DNA of 64,000 nucleotides from Pegea sp. RAD2-039 (Eukaryota; Chordata; Thaliacea; Salpida; Salpidae). Of the stretch, positions 42,780-53,774 are shown piece after piece (the stretch's first letter is position 1; every line of letters starts with the position of its first letter). Both the position numbers and the translations under genes were made by a program. The stretch is from contig JAQGEQ010000263.1 of NCBI GenBank assembly GCA_034620365.1, positions 558,001-622,000 on the forward strand, in the 5' to 3' direction. The notes beneath the pieces are model-generated. The model searched no databases and had not been told where the DNA came from. It saw only the letters and a list, made by a program, of their open reading frames with translations.

Positions 42780-45475
42780 CCCTCTTAAACTAATGATGAG
42801 GTTACTGTTAGGGCCTTTTTGAAGGGTCTGAAGAGTGTTGTGTGTTCAGAGTTAGATTTTTAGTGGATTTTACTAAAAGTAAAATTGATTGGAATAACCC
42901 GAATTTAGCATTTAGTGGAAAATCGTTTAACTTGGATAGCGATAATACTAATTCAGCCTTTCTAAGTAATGCCTTTGTAAGCTTCCTCAATGCCAATAAT
43001 CTATCTCAGATGGTTATTTTTCTGACCCAAGTTAGTGGTAATAACTTGGATTTTCTTATCACATCAAAACCTGACAACATTATCTACGTTGATCAAAAAG
43101 AACCTTTTGCTCTGACATGCAATTACAATATGGTTGAATTCAAGCTCCATCAAACTTTTTTTATGAACGTTAAAACTTCAAGCAGAAGGAATTTTTACTG
43201 TGGAAATTATAATGGTATTAACAAGTTTCTATCAGATGTTGACTGGATTTCTAATTTCAACTCTTCCGAAGACGTCAATACTATTTACTCAATGTTTACT
43301 AACATCGTTAAAGAGTCAATTGAAAAATTCATACCTCTCTACAGAGCCAACAAAAACCACATTTGCCCAAAAATTTAAAGAATTTACATTATTTAAAAAA
43401 CCTCCTATACAAACAAACTAAAACAGACCCTTCCATCAAATCTCTGTACAAAGATCTTTGTATAGTTTCCAAGAAATCTATTTCTAATTTATATTAAGGA
43501 AGAGAAAATGCAGTTTTATATTCACCTAGCAAGAAAACGTTTTTGGTTTCATAAATTGCAAGCTTAAGGCCAGATCTGAAATACCTCCCCTAATTGATAT
43601 CAGCGACCAGCTTGTGATGAAAAAAGAAAATAAAGCTGAATTGCTAAACAATCAATTTAATAGCGTTTTTATAACTGATGATGGCAATACTCCTTCTCTC
43701 TCCTGCTCAGACATTATTACAAACATCTTTGAGATGGTAGATCCTGAAATAACGGTCAATATGGTATCTAAGGCTATTTCTTCTATGAAATCATCAGTTT
43801 CCAACACCCCAGATCAGATCCCAACTTTGTGTTTAAGAAAAACTACTTCCTCTTTATCACTACATTTATCGCTCTTCTTTAACATGACTCTGAGGCGAGG
43901 AAGAGTTCCACAGATTAGGAAAAAAGCTATTATTACTCCTATTCATCAAAAGGGTCCCAGAAACACTGCACTTAAATACAGACCAGTTTCGCTGACTTCA
44001 GGTATCTGAAAAACTGAAGAACATATCATTCACAATCATATGACCAGTCATTTGAGGGAGCACCATCTAATATCTGATGTCCAACATGGCTTTGTGAAAC
44101 AGAGATCTTCCCTGACTCAACATGTCACTTTTCTTAATCAGCTTACAGCCCATTATGAAAGTAATACTCCCTTTGTCATCAAATTCCTCGAATTTGCTAA
44201 AGTATTTGATTCTGTCCAACACACTAAGCTCGTTACTATATTGAAAAACTTAAAAATCAACAGCTCTATCTTACAGTGGATTGAAGATTACATATCAGGT
44301 AGAACCCAACAAACTCGTGTAGAAAGATCTTTATCTACTTCTAGTCAAATCACTAGTGGTGTTTCTCAGGGTTCTGTTCTGGGTCCTATTCTCTTTTTAA
44401 TTTTCATCGAAGACCTCATCATAAGACTAGTAGCAGTAGATGATGCCAGTGTGTTTGTGTATGCAGATGATATCAAGCTATTATCTTGTAATCCTTCAAA
44501 ACTTCAAACTGTAGAAAACTGGTCTACGAATTGGCAGCTCAGAATCCAGTCCACAAGGTCTGAACTTATAATTTTTCTCGTAAACCAGCTGTAAATTTCT
44601 TGAATCAATACTCCATCAATAAATTTATTATTCAACGAGTATCTTCGATCCTAGACCTTGGCATTACTCTATCATCTGACTTTAAATGGCACAGATATGT
44701 TTCCAAAATCTTTTGAAAATCAATCAACCTTGTTTTGTTTATTACAAAGACCATTAATTCTTAGAACCCATGCTTTTTTTATCAATCTTTTCAAATTGTA
44801 CGTACGTCCAATTCTTGAATACACTGTCAGTGCATTGATGCCATACCAAGTTAGTGATATAAAAAAATCGAATCCGTTCAGGCCACAATTATGAAATTAG
44901 TATGCAGGAAACTTAATATTAAATATGATAGTTATAAACATCGTGTCAGTTTCTTCAATTTAGATACTTTGGAAATTCAGCGGATTAAATTCGACTTAAT
45001 TCTTATTTTTAAAATTATCCACAGTTTAATTGACATTCAGTTTGGTGATTTCTTTTCTATTAGTCCTTCCTTCAAGTTATATCAGCTCAGACGACACACA
45101 TTACATCTTAATAAGCCTATATCACCTAGAACATTGGTCAGAGCAAATTTTTTCTCATACCGTACAATTAAAACAGGGAATCAGCTGCCATCAGACATTG
45201 CAATGTCGAAGTTACTCGCGTTGTTCAAGCATAAGTTGAACCGTTATAATAATGCCAACATTGTCATTTCTAAACTGATTTTTTTTCTCTTTCTTACATT
45301 TTCAACATTCTATGTAATTGTTCACTGTTATATGCTTTGAGTGATATCGAAATGCCATGTGTTACATCTTTTACTTTCTATATTTTTGGCTAAATAGATG
45401 TTATTTGTGAGAATGTGTGTTAGCGAGAGGTGCTCTCTTCAAGTACCCTCCTTCGCATTTATTGTAATAAATGAA
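42780..45475 (+). mobile_element. LINE copy B, CR1/Jockey-like, longer copy
   Basis: Starts in the middle of the endonuclease domain (KSKIDWNNPNLAF, NNLSQMV, NLDFLITSKPDNI), then a linker, the reverse transcriptase (QHGFVKQRSSLTQHV, GVSQGSVLGPILFLIFIEDL, FVYADDIKLLS), the thumb and a C-terminal module (QLRRHTLHLNKPISP...NQLPSDIAMSK). The 3' UTR ends GAGGTGCTCTCTTC... and AATAAATGAATAAAT, as in copy A. The reading frame is interrupted several times and the 5' part is missing, so it is dead. Its exact left edge is uncertain (42,660-42,840). CR1, Daphne or Jockey clade cannot be separated by eye. Confidence 0.92.
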
Positions 45476-47166
45476 TAAATTAATTTTCTTTTATAAAGAC
45501 CTGAAAATGAGCAAAATAAAAGCGAACTTTATTCTTTAAACATAATATAAAATTTTAGTTCTGAATTTTAGTATTTTAGACTAACAAATTTGAAATTGGG
45601 ATATCTAGTAGTTTTTCAAATAAATTTTATAAACCTTTCTGAACACTGATTTTGAACAAAAGAATATTTTATCGATGAAATGAAGCTAGCAATCCTCTTT
45701 TTACTTGATTTAAAAAAAGTATGGAAAGCAAATTGGTGCTCTTGTTTAAAACTTAGCAAAACTAAATCAATTTATTTTTATTTCAGTATTTTATTTTAGT
45801 TTTTTATTTAGCTACATTTTATCTTTGTATTCTATTTTAAGAGTCAGATTTTTTATTCTTCCAGATAAAAAGTTTACTGATAATTTTAAGTTTTTAAAAG
45901 AATTAAATTTCAATTTTGACTATAGTGCTTGACTTTTAAAGTTTTTGAAATTACACTATGTCAATATTTGATTATATATGTTAGTTCAAATTCACTGTGT
46001 AAATTATAGGATAATTTTAATATGTCTTTATGTTTTTTATTCTTATTTTTCTAGCGTACCTTAGCTTCTATTGCTATATGATTGTGTAAATTTTTGTTTG
46101 CAGCTTAGTAGAGATTTTTCATTATACTTCATCTACACTTCAAGTATTTAATTGTAGAAAATTATAAATTAATAAAATCTTAATCAAAGCCCTAGCCTAA
46201 ATGCTTACATTAAATATAAAATTATTTATGATTTTTTTGAATGTCTGTAAAAGCTACATTTTCTCTTGAAAAACATAAAACAAAAACTTTTTATATTTTA
46301 ACCAAAATAGTTGCTTCCACAAAGAGTTGTAAATCTGCTTGCAACATTTATCTTAAGATTATTCATATAATATTTTATAACTAGATTAAATCCTAATATT
46401 GATAAAAATCTATGATTTAGGAAACAAATAATAGAAAACAAAAAATAATTTTTTATAAATTATCTTAAATTAGAAAAGTCTTGTTTTGAAAGTATTTTTT
46501 GTCACTACCTGATATTAATAGATTTTGTTCTACATTTGTTAGTTTAAATCATAAATTTAATTCATTTAGTTTATGATATGCTGTAATTTTGAAGTTATAA
46601 GGTTTAATTTTATATTAATTAAGATTAGTTTTTAGTATTTGATTTATTTTCTGTTTATAGATATCATCATTTATAATGATTGAAGAGAAATTGTTTTCTT
46701 ATAATTTTTTTAAATATATAATGATTATTTAAATTGTTTATACTAAAACCTCCAATAAATGATAAAACAGTTAATTTGTTCTTTAATATTATCTAATTGC
46801 ATTCTTTAATTGTATCTTTAATTTTGTATAACTAATTTTAAGATTTACTTTTATGGCAATCTATGAACTTGACTTAAAATTTAAATAAAATTATTTAAAG
46901 TTATAAAAATAATTTCATAAATTTTTTTAAAAATAATTTTTTAAATAAATTCATCTTTCTTAATTATGAATTAAAAGTTTATTTTCATTATATTTAATAT
47001 AAATATTTAGTAGACATAATTAAATTCTGTAGATGATAATATTAGCTAATTTGGTTAATTTTAGATAATTTCTGTAAATATTTAAAGTTTAAATAGATAA
47101 TAACTAAAATATTTTTTTTAAATAGAGTTTCAGTAAAAATAGATTCTTTCATATTTTGTTTGAAAA
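45476..47166. other. AT-rich spacer upstream of LTN1
   Basis: No gene or repeat is recognised. Near the end, TTTTTTTTAAATAG (AG 47124-47125) and TTTCAG (47132-47133) are acceptor-like sites 34-43 nt before the LTN1 start codon. Confidence 0.5.
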
Positions 47167-50100
47167 ATGGGTAGAGACAAAGGAGTACGAACTAAAGGAA
47201 ATGTGAAGCCATCAAGTAGTAGTAGAGCTGCCCAATTACTTCATTCTAAATCTTCTGTTCCTCTTGAGACTTTTTCTGGAGGACCAGCTTATATACCAGT
47301 ATCAAGTTTCACTAATGAAGAAATTGGAATACCAAAAGAGCTTCAAAGATTATTTGCTAAAATTTCAAAAAAAGATCCAGTAACAAAATTAAAAGCATTA
47401 AATGAATTAAATACATCTTGCCAGTCACATCCAGATGATATGATTCAACTCTTACCTTTCTGGTCTCGCCATTTCAACCGCTTATGTGTTGATACAGATC
47501 GTAGAGTCCGTGAATCTGTTCAAATAACAATGAAGAGTTTGGCTATATGTTGCGGAAAAGAACTTGCTCCCTATCTTAAGTCTATTATGGGGTGGTGGTG
47601 GGTATCCCAAAGTGATAGTCATGCTTTAGCAGCTACAAAAGCTCAAGAAGGCTTCCATATTGCTTTTCCAACAGATGAGAAAAAAAGTAAAGCATTAATT
47701 TTTTGTTATGAAGAAGTTTTAAAGCTTATCTCTCAGTATATTTTTTCATCTGTTAAATCAAAACAGACTGATGAGCAAGATTTTATGAATCAGTTAGTTG
47801 CAAACTGTTTAACTTCATTTGTTGCATTTATTAAACAGATTTCTTCAAACCCAAAACATGAAAAAGTAGTTGAAAGTCTTCAGAATATTATTGATAGCCC
47901 CAGATTTTGGAAATTTCAGAAACATAAAACCTCCTCAGTAAGAGCAGCTTTTTATCATATCATTAAAGGAATTTATATCCATAAACCTCAGCTTCTAAGT
48001 AAACATCTTCAAAATACTCATAAGTCAGTTTTTTATGCTTTAAATGAGAAAGAAGGTTCATGTCTGAAAGCTATCTGGGAAGCAGCTTTTGTTATTACAG
48101 CTAATTGTCCTGATTGGTATGATAATCTTGATCTTAATGTTGGTTTTTTACCACAAGTTTATGGAATCATTCAAAGTTCTTTTTCCGGTTATGCATCTTT
48201 TGTTAGTAAACTTTTTCCACAAATTTTTAAGACCTTTCCTACCATGATTAAAACTAAAAATGTTTTTGATAAAATTCTGCAGCTACATTTAGATGCTATT
48301 GAAAATAACAAGTCTACAATTAGAAGTTCAGCTGAAACTAAAGCACTTGTAGCTTCTTTTATAGATTGCTTACAACTGATGATGACTTCATCTTCTGATG
48401 ATGTCATTATTATGTGTAAAAATCACATGTTTTCCATTTTTAAGTCTTGTCTACATGATAATAGCAATAATCCTTATTTGTTAAAACATTTCTTTCTAAG
48501 ATTTTCTCTTTTTCTAAACACTTCTCATGAGTTTAATGGTATTGATGAAATTTGGCAAGAGTTAAATTATATATTAGGTTCATTGGTGGATGATTTGAAT
48601 ATTTATGGATTGAATAATAAACTAGAATCTGAGTTTAGCAGATTTATTCAATTTTTAAAATGTTTTTTGGTGATAGAAAATAGAGAATCTACAAACAAAA
48701 ATGTAAGATTTAGTGATAAGGAATCATCTTTTAAAAAGTATTCAGAAATGAATTCAAAAGTTTTTCAATTTCTGACAAATTTCTACAACCATTTAATCAA
48801 CAATAACATCCAACAAAACTTACAATTATTCATTTGTGAAAACCTTTTTATCTATTTTATCCAAAAACAATTTTTCATCAACATTTTTCCAACTGAACAA
48901 AATCCAGTTTCATTTTTCCTTCTTAATTATTTCTTTCCTTTGTTGACAAAACCAGCAACAGATGGAAGTAATTATCAACTAGATATCAGCAAACAAGTCA
49001 GTTTTGTTTATAAATCATTATGTCATTGTAACTGCCCTGAAACAGATTTCTTCCAACTTATCTTTTCAAAGGCATCTTCTGACTTTAGTTTGAATCTTAT
49101 CAAAGAGACGCTTCAGTCTTCAAATCCATCAAACTGGATTTCTCAGTGGATTTATACATCTAGTGACAAAATGGTCGAATTTATTTGTGATCGAAAACAG
49201 CAACTAATTGATGATCAACAATTATGGTCACTTTTAGAATTGGCATTTACTCCATGGCAACATAAACCTGACACCTGTAAACTTCCAATAAAATCCGTGG
49301 TTCGTCTGTTGGATGCAGTAATCCCATCTTATCTTCTCGATATCGACGCTCTAATCCGTATCTCATCTCTCTTCACTAATCTCTTGCCTCTATTTTCTGA
49401 TCAAGAAGATATAGGGAGGTTGGCAGACTTTTATGTGTGCTTAGTCATCAATTTGATTAATTCCTTGGCACCTGCTCACATCTTAGATCAAATACTGATG
49501 AAGTTGATTCAACTTCACCAACTACATCACTATTTTCTTCAACATCCGACTGAATTAAATCTCTTTTTTCAAAAATCTGCTTCCAGTCTTCAAAATCTTA
49601 TCGTTAAAGATCCGGGGAATTCCCTCATCCACAACTTATCTTCTTCTTTCAAACAAATTCTTATTTCTTTTCCTTCAAACTTTCTTCACTTGTTCCTAAA
49701 AAACTTCCTCCCATCTTCATCTTACTGGGAGTCCTCAGAGATTCGGAACAATCTCTCTTGGAGCGGTTGGATCAATACTCATGACATCTTAAAGGGTCTT
49801 TATGTCCCTCAAACCAATCAAATTTGGACAGAATCACCAACACGACCCACTTACATTGACGTGGTCCGGACTTTCACCAACTTCTGCAACTTCCTTATCT
49901 CGGATCAATCAATGAAAGACTTCTCAGACCCTTCTCTTGATGCTCTTGCCATGGAAACGCTTCTAGCGTCTTCTATCGCTTCCACTCGCGTCTCCCTCAC
50001 CTATCCTTACTCACAATACAAGGATGACGTCATCAAAAACGCTTCGCGCATCGGTCACGGCTGGCTGCTCATCTTCAAATCGCTTTTAAATCTTTGTATT

Positions 50101-52362
50101 TGCGAATTAGAAGTCACAAATCAGCTGTTGACGCTCGAACTCAATGACGTCACCACCAACGTCTTACTCGTCTTCTGCTATGAATCTGAAGATCAAGAAT
50201 CCCTCCGAAATCTTCTTCATCATCTTCTGCGACTTCCCACTTCCGGTCATCAACTTTTTATTGCTTCTGTTATTATCAATAAGATTGATGACGTCACAAC
50301 TGGTGACGTCACCGCCACAGATGTCCCTTCTGCTGATGTTGCTGATGATGACGTCACAACTGATGATGTCACCGCCACAGGTGACACTTCTGCTGACGTT
50401 GCTGATGATGACGTCACAACTGATGACGTCACCGCCGCAGATGTCCCTTCTGCTGACGTTGCTGATGATGACGTCACACTTGATGACGTCACCGCCACAG
50501 ATGACAATTCTTCTGATGTTGCTAACAATGGCGTCGTTGATGTTGATGACGTCATAAATGATGAAGTCACAACTAATGACGTCACTATTCTAACGCTACT
50601 CGCTGTCACTCAAAGATTGCGTAGTGATTCTAATGACGTCATCTTCGACTCAAGTGACGTCACACTTGTTATTGGATGCTTGGCACTGTTCGAAGAAGTG
50701 GGGCGTGCCCTTGAAACTGGTCACGTGACCTTAAACGAATCTCAATGGGATTTCATTCTTTGTTTGCTGGTCACGTGGTTTAGTGATCTGAAGTCACGTT
50801 TTATCGACCAATCAGAAGACCCGCTGAAACAAAGTCACTTGTGTGCACTTCTAACTCGTCTGTGTGACGTCACAACACGCTTCCATCGTCTACTGACGTC
50901 ATCAACAGCACGCGATGATCCCACATTACCAGCAGGACTCGTGAGTGAGTGGCAGGAGTTCTACTCTCCTCTTGCACATCAAACACTCGTTCATATCTAC
51001 CTCTACGTCATCACTCCGTTACGTCATCACGCTACATACGTCGATGAGGTGATGACGTCAATGGCTTCGTTACTCAAAGATACGGAACGAGGATCGATCC
51101 TCGGAGGTTGCCGGGATCAGTATCCGGAGGAGCAGAAGATTATTAAGAAGCTTCTTCCGCATCTAACAGCTCGATTCACGCCAATGACGTCACTACTAGA
51201 TCGCTTGATCGCGTATGAACTGACGTCGGTGCTGGTGACGTCATCAACAGTGATACAGCCGGATGAAGAGCTTGTCCACTTGGTGGAGCTGCTTGCATCA
51301 CAAATTGATCTTTGCAATCTGCCAACATTTACTTCTCAGCCAGTGAATGACGTCACAATTGAAGAAGATGATGACGTCACATTAGATGAAGATGATGACT
51401 TCACGTTTGAAAAAGATAATGACGTCATATCTGACAAGAATGATGACGTCATATGTGATAAAAATGATGAGGCCAAGCATGAAGATGATGACGTCATACG
51501 TGATGAAGATGATGACGTCATCTTTCCGAGAGATCTTCTCACAAATTACTTTCTCGTTTTTGATCTACTTCTCAAACAACTTGAACGAATATCTCTGGAA
51601 CAACGACGTCATCACATCGTCAAACTCGATGACGTCATCAATCATCTATTCCGCTGTCTTCTGTCATGTCTTCCGCATGATTCTGATCATTTGTTTCAAA
51701 CATCGCTGCGCGTTTCTGACGTCACTACATTTCACGATCACGTGACGTGTGTGACTTACAAGCAGCTACTGAGAAGTGTCCCGGCTCTGGTCCGTTCCAT
51801 CTTCCATAATGCTGACCGCAAGACCCAAACCCACGTTGATTGGTACACTAGAAGTTATGTGAGTCCGTTGCTATGTCGTGAAGAGTTGAGAGTGGTTGCT
51901 AGGGAAGATCAACCGGATCAGATGAAGATCATATCTCGTCCTCAGCTCCGAGAAGTCCTTGCATCTTATGAGATTTCGGATGCGCAGTTTGAGATTAGTA
52001 TCAAGCTCCCGGCAAATTATCCTCTCAATCCTGTTGATGTAGAAACGCTGAAAAGAAGCGGGATCCCTCTCGCTCAATGGCGTTACTGGATCTTACAGAT
52101 GACGTCACTGTTGCATCAAGAAAACGGAAGCATCGTTGACGCTTTATCGCTATGGAAACGGAAAGTTGATAAGCGATTTGCTGATGTCGAAGAATGTATG
52201 GTTTGTTTCTCGGTTGTGCATTCAAGTGGAACTCGATCGCTTCCTACTCTCGCTTGTAAGACTTGTCACAAAAAATTTCATCCTCAATGTCTCTACAAAT
52301 GGTTTGATTCCAGTAATCAATCAACATGTCCTCTTTGTCGTTCTGTTATGTTCTTCCGCTAG
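47167..52362 (+). CDS. LTN1: E3 ubiquitin ligase listerin (single exon)
   Basis: An uninterrupted 1731-residue frame, close to the vertebrate length of about 1766. The N-terminus (MGRDKGVRTKGNVKPSSSSR, SKKDPVTKLKALNE, DRRVRESVQ, APYLKSIMGWWW) matches the listerin N-terminal domain. A long HEAT/ARM-like middle follows. The RWD-like region has WYTRSYVSPLLCREEL. The end is the listerin RING-CH variant: CMVCFSVVH, SLPTLACKTCHKKFH, CLYKWFDSSNQSTCPLCRS (residues about 1677-1726). Listerin ubiquitinates stalled nascent chains on 60S subunits with NEMF. The frame contains a four-unit 20-residue acidic repeat (residues about 1041-1119) and a second Asp/Val-rich acidic tract (about 1395-1455). Both are made of TGACGTCA-bearing DNA and absent from relatives I recall. 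The 3' half is also visibly richer in G+C than the 5' half. A gene with about 30 exons in vertebrates here has no coding intron. Confidence 0.96.
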   Translation: MGRDKGVRTKGNVKPSSSSRAAQLLHSKSSVPLETFSGGPAYIPVSSFTNEEIGIPKELQRLFAKISKKDPVTKLKALNELNTSCQSHPDDMIQLLPFWSRHFNRLCVDTDRRVRESVQITMKSLAICCGKELAPYLKSIMGWWWVSQSDSHALAATKAQEGFHIAFPTDEKKSKALIFCYEEVLKLISQYIFSSVKSKQTDEQDFMNQLVANCLTSFVAFIKQISSNPKHEKVVESLQNIIDSPRFWKFQKHKTSSVRAAFYHIIKGIYIHKPQLLSKHLQNTHKSVFYALNEKEGSCLKAIWEAAFVITANCPDWYDNLDLNVGFLPQVYGIIQSSFSGYASFVSKLFPQIFKTFPTMIKTKNVFDKILQLHLDAIENNKSTIRSSAETKALVASFIDCLQLMMTSSSDDVIIMCKNHMFSIFKSCLHDNSNNPYLLKHFFLRFSLFLNTSHEFNGIDEIWQELNYILGSLVDDLNIYGLNNKLESEFSRFIQFLKCFLVIENRESTNKNVRFSDKESSFKKYSEMNSKVFQFLTNFYNHLINNNIQQNLQLFICENLFIYFIQKQFFINIFPTEQNPVSFFLLNYFFPLLTKPATDGSNYQLDISKQVSFVYKSLCHCNCPETDFFQLIFSKASSDFSLNLIKETLQSSNPSNWISQWIYTSSDKMVEFICDRKQQLIDDQQLWSLLELAFTPWQHKPDTCKLPIKSVVRLLDAVIPSYLLDIDALIRISSLFTNLLPLFSDQEDIGRLADFYVCLVINLINSLAPAHILDQILMKLIQLHQLHHYFLQHPTELNLFFQKSASSLQNLIVKDPGNSLIHNLSSSFKQILISFPSNFLHLFLKNFLPSSSYWESSEIRNNLSWSGWINTHDILKGLYVPQTNQIWTESPTRPTYIDVVRTFTNFCNFLISDQSMKDFSDPSLDALAMETLLASSIASTRVSLTYPYSQYKDDVIKNASRIGHGWLLIFKSLLNLCICELEVTNQLLTLELNDVTTNVLLVFCYESEDQESLRNLLHHLLRLPTSGHQLFIASVIINKIDDVTTGDVTATDVPSADVADDDVTTDDVTATGDTSADVADDDVTTDDVTAADVPSADVADDDVTLDDVTATDDNSSDVANNGVVDVDDVINDEVTTNDVTILTLLAVTQRLRSDSNDVIFDSSDVTLVIGCLALFEEVGRALETGHVTLNESQWDFILCLLVTWFSDLKSRFIDQSEDPLKQSHLCALLTRLCDVTTRFHRLLTSSTARDDPTLPAGLVSEWQEFYSPLAHQTLVHIYLYVITPLRHHATYVDEVMTSMASLLKDTERGSILGGCRDQYPEEQKIIKKLLPHLTARFTPMTSLLDRLIAYELTSVLVTSSTVIQPDEELVHLVELLASQIDLCNLPTFTSQPVNDVTIEEDDDVTLDEDDDFTFEKDNDVISDKNDDVICDKNDEAKHEDDDVIRDEDDDVIFPRDLLTNYFLVFDLLLKQLERISLEQRRHHIVKLDDVINHLFRCLLSCLPHDSDHLFQTSLRVSDVTTFHDHVTCVTYKQLLRSVPALVRSIFHNADRKTQTHVDWYTRSYVSPLLCREELRVVAREDQPDQMKIISRPQLREVLASYEISDAQFEISIKLPANYPLNPVDVETLKRSGIPLAQWRYWILQMTSLLHQENGSIVDALSLWKRKVDKRFADVEECMVCFSVVHSSGTRSLPTLACKTCHKKFHPQCLYKWFDSSNQSTCPLCRSVMFFR
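50025..52107. repeat. dense TGACGTCA octamer cluster in the 3' half of LTN1
   Basis: About 27 exact copies in 2.1 kb of coding sequence, against none in the first 2.8 kb of the same ORF. They are read in two frames, giving Asp-Asp-Val-Thr/Ile (GAT GAC GTC AYN) and Met-Thr-Ser (ATG ACG TCA). CACGTG also recurs here (about 50722, 50773, 51739). Confidence 0.92.
50287..50523. repeat. in-frame 60-bp coding minisatellite, four units
   Basis: Units at 50287-50343 (57 nt), 50344-50403, 50404-50463 and 50464-50523. Each encodes a version of DDDVTTDDVTAxDVPSADVA and carries one or two TGACGTCA copies. Unit lengths are multiples of three, so frame is kept. Confidence 0.95.
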
Positions 52363-52799
52363 TTGGCGCTGTTGAGTATTTATTTGATATTTAAATAGAA
52401 AGCTATTGATGGTGTTCTGAAGATTTCAGTGAATATTTTTTTGCTTTCAAACTGTTTAAGATTAATTTTTTTTCATTTTTAGTAAAAATTTTGCCTTTTA
52501 TTCGCAAAAATAAATTTGGAAACAAGTTTTTGAAAATCATTTTTTTTTTGGTATTGTGTAAAAATTTGCATAATCAAAAATCACATGAAAATTTCATCAC
52601 TTTTCGAGAATATTTATAATGATGATGAACAACAAATGAAACTTTATTAAAAAATTCTTTGTTTGCTCATTAAATGTAGTTAGTAAAAAGGTTTTTTAGG
52701 ATATTCATCTAAAATTTTTGTATGTAGAATTTTTGAAGCTTTTTAAATTTTGTGAAAAAATCTAAAAATTAAAATTATTCTCAGATCAAAGTTTTGAAA
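52363..52799. other. spacer between LTN1 and the next small gene
   Basis: AT-rich, containing AATAAA-like signals near 52508. ATTCTCAG (AG 52783-52784) is an acceptor-like site 15 nt before the next start codon. No gene seen. Confidence 0.5.
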
Positions 52800-53171
52800 A
52801 TGTCAAACAGAAGAGTTGTTAGTGAAGATCATCTGAGTTTTCAGATGTACAAACAATTGCTTGTGTCTACAGAAGTTCTACTCGAACACTTTCTCAAAAT
52901 GTTTTCAAATGAAAATAACAACATTGACGAAAGCATCTCTTTAGACAAGATTAAGACCATTTATGCAGAATGTGAACAAAGGTTAAATAATTTTGAAGCT
53001 TTCAAACAACAAACGTTGAAAGATTTACCGGAAATTCTAGGAGAAAAATCTTGGAGTCAAGCCATTGAAGATAAAAAAATGAAAGTTTTATCAACTTGTC
53101 AAAACGAAAGACGTTGGTGTGAACACAAGAAAGAAATCTACCAAAATTGGACCGCTTTCTTATCAGACTAA
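52800..53171 (+). CDS. small helical protein, unknown (single exon)
   Basis: An open frame of 123 residues from the first ATG (MSNRRVVSEDHLSFQMYKQL). It is rich in Glu, Lys, Gln and aromatic residues and predicted by eye to be mostly alpha-helical with coiled-coil potential. Notable pieces are EHFLKMF, YAECEQRLNNFEAFKQQTL and the C-terminal SWSQAIEDKK...RRWCEHKKEIYQNW. It has no signal peptide or membrane segment. Amino-acid usage and the acceptor-like site just upstream support a real gene, but I do not recognise the family. It follows LTN1 on the same strand 437 bp downstream, so it could be its own gene or part of a co-transcribed pair. Confidence 0.65.
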   Translation: MSNRRVVSEDHLSFQMYKQLLVSTEVLLEHFLKMFSNENNNIDESISLDKIKTIYAECEQRLNNFEAFKQQTLKDLPEILGEKSWSQAIEDKKMKVLSTCQNERRWCEHKKEIYQNWTAFLSD

Positions 53172-53774
53172 CTTATTACTTCTTATTACAGAAAATAAAC
53201 TCAACATTTTTAAAAACAAAACTTTTGCTCATTTTGAAATATCAGATTAAGAAAGTATTGAAAAGCTAATTTACCAAAAATCCTAGATCTTCAGTTTGTT
53301 ATTGAGACAATCTCTCGAATTTCAACTTTATAAATACGACCTAAATTGGATTAATTTCAAGATGGAACCCACGGGTCTTATATATAAAGTGTTTACCTTG
53401 TTGTCTGTTGAAACATAATCAATTTCTTAATTTGATTACAAAATGTTTTTATCTTGAAACTAAATAAAGTTAAGTTCGATCTGAGAAAATACTACAAAAA
53501 TACAACGCCTCTTTATTAATTTAATTCTATCTGACTCATTTATTTACTAAAAGAAATTGTTCTTGCTGAAACAAAACCAATTTCTCTTCAAGTTGAAAAA
53601 TATAATTGAATTTTTGGTCATATTTCAAAATTATAATAATAATATGTTATATATGTCTTAAAAACTAACTTCCTACTGAAGACTAAAGTGAAAAAAATGA
53701 AAATTAAAACTAACTAAAAGTATTTTTCTTCAAATGTTTTCAGAGTATTAGATAAAAACAAGATTTAAAAAAAA
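53172..53774. other. AT-rich spacer before the tRNA gene
   Basis: No gene recognised. The run of A residues at 53767-53774 is the T-run terminator of the minus-strand tRNA gene. Confidence 0.5.

Noticed and set aside
50144-50609. Open frames in other frames and on the minus strand over the LTN1 repeat (Thr-Ser-Ser-rich)
   Set aside because: Shadows of the 60-bp repeat and of the palindromic octamer, which reads openly in several frames.
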